Source of the DNA: Micrococcales bacterium
GTDB taxonomy: Bacteria > Actinomycetota > Actinomycetes > Actinomycetales > Dermatophilaceae
Length of the DNA: 6,886 bases
Assembly: GCA_030537915.1 (NCBI GenBank)
Contig: JAUNUZ010000130.1
Coordinates: forward strand, 1-6,886
Direction of reading: 5' to 3'
This document shows, piece by piece, positions 1-5,393 of this stretch. Positions within the stretch are counted from its first letter, which is position 1, and every line of letters begins with the position of its first letter. The notes beneath the pieces were generated by a model. It saw nothing but the letters and a program-made list of their open reading frames with translations. It was not told the DNA's origin and searched no databases. The position numbers and the translations under genes were made by a program.

Positions 1-1499
1 GGGGTCCCCGAGCCGTCGACGACGACGACGTCGAGCGCCGAGCACCCGCCGCGAGCCGCCGAAGCGATCACAAGGCCGCGGTCCGCGGCGGTCTGCGCGA
101 GCTGCGGGGCGAGCCGGCGCATCACCGAGTCGCCGACGACCAGGATTGTGTGTGCCGCGGGCTCACTCCCCTGTGTCGCCGACGGCAGCGGCGCCGCGGC
201 GGCGGCGGGGACGACGGTGTTGAGGGGGGATCCACCGAGCTGGCTGGTCATCAGGACGACTACGCCGACGACGGCGGCCACCTGGGGCAGCACCAGGCGC
301 GGTCGCGCGGTGCACAGCCGGCCGGTCCGGATCGGGTGCTCCACGAGGTGGTAGGAGGCGGCAGCCGCGAGAACCGTCAACCCCAGCACCGCCAGCGCTG
401 CGATCGCGTCGAAGTCCCGGTCGCCGATGATCCACACGCACAGCGGCCAGTGCCACAGGTAGACCCCGTAGGAGATGCGTCCGAGGTAGGCGACCGGCGT
501 CGAACCGAGGAGAAGCGGCAGCCCGCGCCGCCGGTCGGACAGGCTCGTGGCGGCACAGAGCACCGCGATAGCGAGGGCGAAGGCGACGGCGCCGCCGCGG
601 AAGTAGGCCGCCTGCGGCGCGACTTGGCCGCCGAGCAGGGCTACCCCGGCGACGATCGAGGCGAGCCCGAAGAGGATCAGGGGTTGGGCGTGCTGCGCGA
701 CCCAGCCCTGCACGCGGGGGCGCAGTACCAGGGCCGCGGCCGCAGCCCCCAGCAGCGGCTCGAACGCCTTGGTGTCGGTGCCCATGTAGGAGCGGTCGGC
801 GGCGGTGGGGTCGTAGCGCCAGGCGAGCAACACCGCCGACACTCCGGCAAGCGTCACAGCGGTGGTGCAGGCGATCGCGCTCACGGCCCTGCGCCGCCGC
901 ACGGTCCGCTCGGCCCGCAGCGCCGAGTCGGCCGGCGCCCCGGGCCGGGGGCGCAGGTGGGCGACGGCGGGAGCCGCCAGGATCGCCAGCAAAAGCGGCC
1001 ACATCAGGTAGAACTGCTCCTCGACCGCGAGCGACCAGATGTGTTGCAGCGGCGAGGTCGTGCCGTCGTCGGCGAAATAGCTTGAGGTCGCGATGAAGCG
1101 CCAGTTCGCCACATAGAGCAGGGACCACAGCGCGTCGATCCCGACCTCGCCGCGCTCCAGGGGCGGGGCCCAAAAGGCCGCCCAGATGAGGACGGCGCCG
1201 ATGACGAGCAGAGATGCCGGCAACAGGCGCAGCACGCGCCGCATCCAGAACTGACCGAGATGGGCGCGACCGCGATGAGCGATCTCCTTAGCGAGCAAGG
1301 AGGTGATGAGGAAGCCTGAGAGGACGAAGAAGATGTCGACACCGAGGAAGCCGCCGTGCATCCCCGGCAGCTTGACGTGATAAGCGAGGACGAGCAGGAC
1401 CGCGATCGTCCGCAGCCCGTCCAGGGCGTGCAGGCGACGGGGACGGCCACCTCGGCGGGGCTGCCCAAGCGACGTGGCGGGTTCGATCGTCGTGCTCAC
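1..1499 (-). CDS. Membrane acyltransferase-3 / SGNH fusion protein (OafA-like), partial at its C-terminus
   Basis: Multi-pass membrane enzyme expected to move acyl (usually acetyl) groups from the cytoplasm onto a cell-envelope glycan; the glycan acceptor cannot be told from sequence. The frame is open from a GTG at 1499 to the left edge (499 codons seen, no stop). An AGGAG ribosome-binding site lies 11 bases upstream (1511-1515). Residues 30-41 carry the family's R-X10-H motif (R30, H41, in 'LRTIAVLLVLAYH'), followed by 'GVDIFFVLSGFLIT', a 'WSLAVEEQFYLMWP' block (E160, E161) and 'YLGRISYGVYLWHWP' near residue 340. About ten hydrophobic helices are followed by one more near residues 400-425. 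A Pro/Ala-rich linker then leads to 'ILVVGDSVMRRL', whose GDS (456-458) is block I of an SGNH hydrolase/transferase fold outside the membrane. The catalytic DxxH of that fold lies beyond the window. The gene points the same way as pepA but is separated from it by a likely terminator. The family assignment is firm; the substrate is unknown. Confidence 0.93.
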   Translation of the reverse strand, partial: MSTTIEPATSLGQPRRGGRPRRLHALDGLRTIAVLLVLAYHVKLPGMHGGFLGVDIFFVLSGFLITSLLAKEIAHRGRAHLGQFWMRRVLRLLPASLLVIGAVLIWAAFWAPPLERGEVGIDALWSLLYVANWRFIATSSYFADDGTTSPLQHIWSLAVEEQFYLMWPLLLAILAAPAVAHLRPRPGAPADSALRAERTVRRRRAVSAIACTTAVTLAGVSAVLLAWRYDPTAADRSYMGTDTKAFEPLLGAAAAALVLRPRVQGWVAQHAQPLILFGLASIVAGVALLGGQVAPQAAYFRGGAVAFALAIAVLCAATSLSDRRRGLPLLLGSTPVAYLGRISYGVYLWHWPLCVWIIGDRDFDAIAALAVLGLTVLAAAASYHLVEHPIRTGRLCTARPRLVLPQVAAVVGVVVLMTSQLGGSPLNTVVPAAAAAPLPSATQGSEPAAHTILVVGDSVMRRLAPQLAQTAADRGLVIASAARGGCSALDVVVVDGSGT

Positions 1500-1510
1500 A
1501 GGGCTTGGCT

Positions 1511-1515
1511 CTCCT
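1511..1515 (-). promoter_or_regulatory. Ribosome-binding site that decides the GTG start of the acyltransferase
   Basis: AGGAG on the minus strand, 11 bases before the GTG at 1499. No ATG in this frame gives an intact N-terminus: the first in-frame Met lies after the R-X10-H motif. The GTG is therefore the best start. Confidence 0.65.
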
Positions 1516-1523
1516 GATCGGCG

Positions 1524-1544
1524 GCGGGGGGCGACGGCCCCCGC
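1524..1544 (-). other. GC-rich hairpin in the leader of the acyltransferase gene
   Basis: GCGGGGG (1524-1530) can pair with CCCCCGC (1538-1544) around a 7-base loop, or, shifted, GGGGGC with GCCCCC around a GACG tetraloop (1527-1542). It sits just upstream of the ribosome-binding site. No U-tract follows, so it could be a leader structure, an attenuator-like element or a chance feature of GC-rich DNA. Confidence 0.35.
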
Positions 1545-1587
1545 ACACCACGGGGCAGTCGATGCCACCTGACCTATCGGCGCGCTT

Positions 1588-1639
1588 CGGCCCCAACTGA
1601 ACTCGTCACCGGCCCCAACTCGTTGCCGGTCGCCGACCG
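1588..1639. repeat. Short direct and inverted repeats in the gap between pepA and the acyltransferase
   Basis: CGGCCCCAACT occurs exactly twice (1588-1598 and 1610-1620), 22 bp apart, which is two helical turns. Overlapping it, AACTCGTnnCCGG also occurs twice (1600-1612 and 1617-1629). A perfect inverted repeat, CGGTCG-C-CGACCG, follows at 1627-1639. Together they fill the region where a promoter and operator of the acyltransferase would lie. I found no clear -10/-35 pair among them, so the regulatory role is inference. Confidence 0.45.
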
Positions 1640-1669
1640 CGCTGATCCGACCGGTGCAGAGCAGCACAG

Positions 1670-1699
1670 CGCCGGCGGCCCTGGGCGGGCGCGCCGGCG
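1670..1699 (-). terminator. Probable terminator hairpin downstream of pepA
   Basis: CGCCGGCG at 1670-1677 pairs with CGCCGGCG at 1692-1699. The stem continues through GCCC (1678-1681) with GGGC (1687-1690), past one bulged base at 1691, to a 5-base loop. That makes 12 G-C pairs, beginning 22 bases after the pepA stop codon. There is no U-tract, which is common for actinobacterial terminator-like hairpins. The same structure would also form on the plus strand, but no plus-strand gene ends here. Confidence 0.55.
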
Positions 1700-1721
1700 T
1701 TGTGGCTGCCTGCGGACTCGG

Positions 1722-3320
1722 CTACTGCTCCTGCGCGCGGGCCTGCGCGAAAGCCACGAGTGTCCGCGTCGCGAAGCCGGTGCCGCCCTTGGGCGTGTAG
1801 CCGTGCGGAACCCGCTCGTTATAGGCCGGGCCGGCGATGTCGAGGTGGCCCCACGAGGTGTCCTGGCCGTCGGCGCGAGTGCCGACGAAATTGCGCAGGA
1901 ACGCCGCTGCGGTCATCGCGCCGCCGGTGTCCCCGCCCATATGCGAGATGTCCGCCACGAGCGAGTCCATCCCGGCACGGATCTCTTCGGTGATCGGCAT
2001 CGGCCACACCGACTCCCCGACGCTCGTCGCCGCGCTCGTCAGGTCGCCCTGCAGCTCGTCGTCGTTGGCCATGACTGCGGCCGTGCGCGAGCCGAGCGCG
2101 ACCATCGCGGCCCCGGTGAGCGTGGCGACGTCGATGATCGCGTCAGGGTCCTTCTCGGCAGCCAGCGCTATGCCGTCGGCCATGACGAGCCGGCCCTCGG
2201 CGTCGGTGTTGATGATCTCGACCGTTTGGCCGTCCCGCATCGTCACGACGTCGCCGGGGCGCTGCGCGTTGGAGCCGGGCATGTTCTCGGCGAGGCACAG
2301 GTAACCGGTCACGGCCACCGGCAGCTTCAGCTGCGCGATCGCGGCTACGGCGGCCGCGACCGCGGCCGCGCCGCCCATGTCGCACTTCATCGTGATCATG
2401 CTCTTGCCCGGCTTGATGCACAGGCCGCCGGAGTCGAAGGTGATGCCCTTGCCCACAAAAGCCAGGTGGACCTGCGCCCCCTTGGGGGCGTAGGCCATCG
2501 TCACCAGCCGGGGCGAGTGGGCCGATCCCTGCCCGACCCCGACGATCCCGCCGAAGCCACCCTCGACCAGCGCGACCTCATCCATCACGTCGACGGCGAC
2601 GCCGGGCGGGGCGTGCTTGCTCACCGCGTCGGCGAACGACTGCGGATAGAGCGAATTCGGGGCCGAGTTGACCAGGTCACGGGCCCACGCCTGCTCGGCC
2701 GCCGCGATCTGCGCGGCCTGAACCGCCTGCGCGGCCTGGCTGTTGGCCTCCTCGGCTGGCTTGGTGCCCGACTCCTGTGCCGTGACGAGGAGGTCGACCT
2801 GCGCCACGGGCGCGTCCTTGGCCATGGCCTGGACGGCCTTGGCGCCGCGGTGCTCGACGAACCGGTAGGCGCCGAGCGCTGCCCCCTCGGCGATGGCGCG
2901 CAGCGCGCGGGGGCTGAGATCCGGCATGAGGACCGCCAGGTGTGGCCTGCCGGCGCACGCCCGGGAAGCGGCACCGGCCGCGCGCCGCAGGGTCTCGGGC
3001 GGGAAGGCGGTGGCGTCGAGGTCATCTTCGCCGACCGTGCCACCGGCAGCGGGGTTGGGCGCGGCACCGACCCCGGTGAGCACCACCAGGGGCACACGTA
3101 GACCGGGGGTACCCGTGATCCGGGCGGTTTCGTCGGCCTTCCCGGTGACGCGTAACGTGCGCATGGCATCGCGGAGCCCGGCCACGGCCGCCGGGGGGAG
3201 CCTGCCGCCGTCGAGGAGCCGTGGACTCGGGTCGTCCCCGTCGCCCTGGCCGACGAAGACGGCGAGCGAATCGGCGTCGGCGTCCTGCGGTGTCATCGTG
3301 GACAGTGCCAGATTGGGCAC
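1722..3320 (-). CDS. pepA: Leucyl aminopeptidase PepA (peptidase family M17)
   Basis: Cytoplasmic two-metal aminopeptidase that releases N-terminal residues, preferably Leu, from peptides during protein turnover; the family forms hexamers. With the chosen start it is 532 residues. A variable N-terminal domain (to about 185) and an Ala/Gln-rich helical linker (about 186-215) precede the catalytic domain. Metal ligands fit the E. coli PepA pattern in identity and spacing: K291 and D296 in 'VGKGITFDSGG', D314 in 'MKCDMGGAA', and D373 and E375 in the signature 'NTDAEGRL'. The catalytic K303 ('LCIKPGK') and R377 are also present. I chose the GTG at 3320 because GAGGA lies five bases before it and the protein then begins 'VPNLALST'. 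A GTG at 3362 would add 14 residues with no ribosome-binding site; an ATG at 3296 would remove eight. It is divergent from gcvT. Some PepA proteins also bind DNA; nothing here shows that role. Confidence 0.97.
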   Translation of the reverse strand: MPNLALSTMTPQDADADSLAVFVGQGDGDDPSPRLLDGGRLPPAAVAGLRDAMRTLRVTGKADETARITGTPGLRVPLVVLTGVGAAPNPAAGGTVGEDDLDATAFPPETLRRAAGAASRACAGRPHLAVLMPDLSPRALRAIAEGAALGAYRFVEHRGAKAVQAMAKDAPVAQVDLLVTAQESGTKPAEEANSQAAQAVQAAQIAAAEQAWARDLVNSAPNSLYPQSFADAVSKHAPPGVAVDVMDEVALVEGGFGGIVGVGQGSAHSPRLVTMAYAPKGAQVHLAFVGKGITFDSGGLCIKPGKSMITMKCDMGGAAAVAAAVAAIAQLKLPVAVTGYLCLAENMPGSNAQRPGDVVTMRDGQTVEIINTDAEGRLVMADGIALAAEKDPDAIIDVATLTGAAMVALGSRTAAVMANDDELQGDLTSAATSVGESVWPMPITEEIRAGMDSLVADISHMGGDTGGAMTAAAFLRNFVGTRADGQDTSWGHLDIAGPAYNERVPHGYTPKGGTGFATRTLVAFAQARAQEQ

Positions 3321-3325
3321 GAGGG

Positions 3326-3330
3326 TCCTC
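3326..3330 (-). promoter_or_regulatory. pepA: Ribosome-binding site supporting the GTG start of pepA at 3320
   Basis: GAGGA on the minus strand, five bases before the GTG. It favours this start over the longer in-frame GTG at 3362. Confidence 0.65.
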
Positions 3331-3389
3331 GTTTCGTATCGGGGGTTCCCGCGCGCAGCCACGCGTGCAGCCCGCGGGCGGTCATGGCG

Positions 3390-3395
3390 AGAATA
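3390..3395 (-). promoter_or_regulatory. pepA: Candidate -10 element for pepA
   Basis: TATTCT on the minus strand fits the TANNNT form of an actinobacterial -10. It would start transcription near 3383 and leave a leader of about 63 bases before the GTG at 3320. No good -35 sits at 16-18 bases; a GTGACA upstream is only 10 bases away. This is a weak call. Confidence 0.3.
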
Positions 3396-3442
3396 GCCGC
3401 GGGAGTGTCACCAGGGGCTGGTGTCCGAGCTTGCACCAGGAA

Positions 3443-3455
3443 CTCGCGCCGCGAG
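3443..3455. promoter_or_regulatory. Inverted repeat, possible operator for gcvT
   Basis: Perfect palindrome CTCGCG-C-CGCGAG. Its right end lies 15 bases before the gcvT -10-like element, so a bound protein would cover the -35 region. It could be chance in DNA this rich in GC. Confidence 0.3.
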
Positions 3456-3470
3456 CGCGCCCCGGCCCGC

Positions 3471-3476
3471 TAGCGT
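3471..3476 (+). promoter_or_regulatory. gcvT: -10 element of a leaderless gcvT promoter
   Basis: TAGCGT matches TANNNT and ends seven bases before the gcvT ATG at 3484, so transcription would begin at or next to the A of the start codon. The same stretch has no purine-rich ribosome-binding site, as expected for a leaderless mRNA. No recognisable -35 is present. Confidence 0.5.
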
Positions 3477-3483
3477 GGCGATC

Positions 3484-4593
3484 ATGACCTCAGCAGAGCC
3501 CCTGACCTCCCCATTGCATGCCCGCCACGTCGCACTGGGCGCCAAGTTGGCAGATTTCGGTGGGTGGCAGATGCCCATCGAATACCCCGGCGGCGGCGTG
3601 CTGCGCGAGCACGCGGCCGTGCGCGAGCGGGTCGGGATCTTCGACGTCAGTCACCTGGGCAAGGCGCGGGTCTCCGGCAGTGCAGCGGTCGACTTCGTGA
3701 ACGCCTGCTTCACCAACGACCTGAGCAAGATCGGCCCCGGGCAGGCACAGTACACGATGTGTTGCGACGAGCAGACCGGCGGTGTCGTCGACGACCTCAT
3801 CCAGTACTACGTGGCGGACGACGACATCTTCCTTATCCCCAACGCGGCCAATACCGCCGAGGTCGTCAGACGCCTGCAGGCCAAGGCCCCTGAGGGCGTC
3901 CAGGTGAGGGACCTGCAGCACGACTACGCGATCATCGCCGTGCAGGGCCCGAAGGGCCCGCAGGTCGTGGAAGCCCTGGGGCTGCCGACCGATCTGGGCT
4001 ACATGTCCTTCGCACAGGTCGACCGCGACGGGTCGCCGGTCATCGTGTGTCGGACCGGCTATACGGGGGAGAGGGGCTTCGAGCTCGTCGTCCCGACCGG
4101 CGACGCCCTCGCCGTGTGGGACGAACTCATCGCCGCGATGGCTCCGTTCGAGGGGCTGCCGTGCGGTCTGGGCGCTCGCGACACGCTGCGCACGGAGATG
4201 GGCTACGCCCTGCACGGCAACGAGCTGGGCTTGCACATCACCCCGAACATGGCGCGGGCCGGCTGGGCCGTCGGCTGGGACAAGCCGTCCTTTTGGGGCA
4301 AGGCCGTCTTGGCTGAGCAGCGTGCGGCCAAGACCTGCCGGCTGTCCTGGGGGCTGCTCGTCGACGGCCGCGGCATCCCGCGCAAGGACAACGTCGTGAA
4401 GAACTCCCAGGGCACTCACATCGGCGTCGTCACCTCGGGCACGATGTCGCCGACGCTGCGCAAGGGCATCGGCCTGTGCCTGCTCGATCGCGGTGCCAAG
4501 GCCGGTGACGCGGTCGTCGTCGACGTGCGCGGTCGGGACGTGGCCGCAACGGTGACCAAGCCCCCGTTCGTGCAGGCGGGCGTCGCCAGCTGA
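3484..4593 (+). CDS. gcvT: Aminomethyltransferase, glycine cleavage system T protein
   Basis: Transfers the methylene carbon from the aminomethyl-lipoyl arm of H protein to tetrahydrofolate, giving 5,10-methylene-THF and ammonia; it works in the cytoplasm with the P, H and L proteins. The product is 369 residues, a normal GcvT length. Family blocks in order: 'FGGWQMP' (25-31), 'FDVSHLGK' (53-60), 'FTNDL' (76-80), 'GGVVDDL' (99-105, containing the region of the conserved catalytic Asp), 'TGYTGERGFE' (191-200, folate pocket), 'ARDTLRTEMGYALHGNEL' (231-248) and 'SGTMSPTLRKGIG' (328-340), followed by the C-terminal beta-barrel. An in-frame upstream GTG at 3421 would add 21 residues, but the family begins near the ATG at 3484 and a -10-like box sits just before it. 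No gcvH, gcvP or other glycine-cleavage gene is in the window. It lies divergent to pepA, and a response regulator starts 98 bp after its stop. Confidence 0.96.
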   Translation: MTSAEPLTSPLHARHVALGAKLADFGGWQMPIEYPGGGVLREHAAVRERVGIFDVSHLGKARVSGSAAVDFVNACFTNDLSKIGPGQAQYTMCCDEQTGGVVDDLIQYYVADDDIFLIPNAANTAEVVRRLQAKAPEGVQVRDLQHDYAIIAVQGPKGPQVVEALGLPTDLGYMSFAQVDRDGSPVIVCRTGYTGERGFELVVPTGDALAVWDELIAAMAPFEGLPCGLGARDTLRTEMGYALHGNELGLHITPNMARAGWAVGWDKPSFWGKAVLAEQRAAKTCRLSWGLLVDGRGIPRKDNVVKNSQGTHIGVVTSGTMSPTLRKGIGLCLLDRGAKAGDAVVVDVRGRDVAATVTKPPFVQAGVAS

Positions 4594-4607
4594 GGCGGTA
4601 ACCCGCC
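4594..4607 (+). terminator. Weak hairpin directly after gcvT
   Basis: GGCGG (4594-4598) pairs with CCGCC (4603-4607) around a TAAC loop, starting on the base after the TGA stop. Five G-C pairs and no U-tract make it at best a weak terminator, so read-through into the response regulator is possible. Confidence 0.3.
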
Positions 4608-4680
4608 GACTCACAGGTGACGCACCGGCCCCGCTCATCATTTCTCGGCCGGCGGACAGACACGATGGGGTGGGGCCGAA

Positions 4681-4685
4681 GGGAG
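4681..4685 (+). promoter_or_regulatory. Ribosome-binding site of the response regulator
   Basis: GGGAG six bases before the ATG at 4692. It decides against the in-frame GTG at 4617, whose extra 25 residues precede the normal receiver-domain start 'MRVLLVED'. Confidence 0.75.
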
Positions 4686-4691
4686 AGCGGG

Positions 4692-5393
4692 ATGCGTGTT
4701 CTGCTGGTCGAGGATCAAGCACAGCTCGCGGAGGGCATCCGGCGCGGGCTCGTCGCCGAAGGCTTTGTCGTGGAGGTCGCCCACAACGGCGTCGACGGTC
4801 AGTGGATGGCCACCGAGCACACCTACGACGTGCTCGTACTCGACATCATGCTGCCCGGCCGCAACGGCTACGACGTCCTGCGTAACCTGCGCGCGCTCCA
4901 GGTGTGGACCCCGGCGATCATGCTCACCGCCAAGGACGGCGAGTACGACCAGACCGACGCCTTCGAGCTCGGCGCCGACGACTACCTGACGAAGCCGTTC
5001 AGTTTCCCCGTGCTGGTGGCGCGCCTGCGGGCCCTGGTGCGTCGCGGGGCGCCCCCGCGGCCGGTGGTCCTGGAGATCGGTGACCTGATGCTCGACCCCA
5101 ACACCCGGCGGGTGAGCCGCGGCGGTCACCCCATCTCGCTCACCGCGAAGGAGTTCGCCGTGCTGCACGTCCTCATGCGCCGGGGCGGCGACGTCGTGCA
5201 CAAGTCGGAGATCCGCGACAACGTCTGGGACCCCGCCTTTGACGGCAGCGATAACATCGTCGAGGTCTACATCGGCTACTTGCGACGGAAGATCGACGAC
5301 GCCTTCGGGGTCGTCTCGCTTGAGACGGTGCGCGGGGCCGGGTACCGCATCGTCCCGGCCGTCGAGGCCGCCTCGGAGCCCATCTCGAGGTAG
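4692..5393 (+). CDS. OmpR/PhoB-family response regulator
   Basis: DNA-binding transcription factor switched on by phosphorylation; the overlapping histidine kinase is the obvious partner. The product is 233 residues. The receiver domain (1-118) has the acidic pair E7/D8, the phospho-acceptor D51 in 'LVLDIMLPG', T79 in 'IMLTAKD', and K101 in 'YLTKPF'. A linker (119-128) leads to a winged-helix domain (about 129-222) with 'ISLTAKEFAVLHVLM', the recognition-helix region 'DNIVEVYIGYLRRKID' (187-202) and the closing hairpin 'ETVRGAGYRIV'. All residues needed for phosphotransfer are present. It starts 98 bp after gcvT on the same strand; I see no convincing promoter in that gap, so co-transcription with gcvT cannot be excluded. 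Its last 118 bases, coding residues 195-233, overlap the 3' end of the kinase gene on the other strand. The stimulus and target genes are unknown. Confidence 0.96.
   Translation: MRVLLVEDQAQLAEGIRRGLVAEGFVVEVAHNGVDGQWMATEHTYDVLVLDIMLPGRNGYDVLRNLRALQVWTPAIMLTAKDGEYDQTDAFELGADDYLTKPFSFPVLVARLRALVRRGAPPRPVVLEIGDLMLDPNTRRVSRGGHPISLTAKEFAVLHVLMRRGGDVVHKSEIRDNVWDPAFDGSDNIVEVYIGYLRRKIDDAFGVVSLETVRGAGYRIVPAVEAASEPISR
5276..5393. other. 118-bp tail-to-tail coding overlap of the kinase and response regulator
   Basis: The regulator's stop (5391-5393, plus) lies inside the kinase frame, and the kinase's stop (5276-5278, minus) lies opposite the regulator's Gly195-Tyr196 codons. The frames are set so that the third codon positions of the two genes face each other. 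In this phase a high-GC gene seldom yields stop codons on the other strand, which explains how the kinase frame stays open. There is no room for a conventional terminator between the two genes. Confidence 0.9.

Noticed and set aside
150..1173. Long open frames on both strands in 150-1173
   Set aside because: The true gene is the GTG-started minus-strand frame that shows the acyltransferase motifs. The others are Arg/Gly/Pro-rich shadows of it.
1623..3101. 492-codon open frame on the plus strand opposite pepA
   Set aside because: It is rich in Arg, Gly and His with no domain pattern, has no ribosome-binding site, and lies fully opposite a gene with intact catalytic motifs. Such frames are common in high-GC DNA.
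3293..3385. Thirty-codon minus-strand frame (ATG at 3385) overlapping the pepA start, possible upstream ORF
   Set aside because: It has no ribosome-binding site and its ATG lies at the edge of the guessed transcription start. Nothing else supports translation.
3321..3483. Glycine riboswitch upstream of gcvT
   Set aside because: I see none of the conserved aptamer core, and the -10-like box next to the ATG leaves no leader to hold it.
4638..4666. Possible promoter for the response regulator (CACGAT as -10)
   Set aside because: The hexamer is a poor match, and the sequence 17 bases upstream (TCATTT) is not a recognisable -35.
4617..4691. Longer response-regulator start at the GTG at 4617
   Set aside because: The extra 25 residues lie before the standard receiver-domain start, while the ATG at 4692 has a good ribosome-binding site.
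3490..4722. 410-codon open frame on the minus strand opposite gcvT
   Set aside because: Its low-complexity composition and full overlap with a conserved gene mark it as a shadow.
5371..5390. Hairpin CCTCG...CGAGG just before the regulator stop codon, possible two-way terminator
   Set aside because: Only five base pairs with a 10-base loop, inside coding sequence on both strands, and no U-tract on either side.
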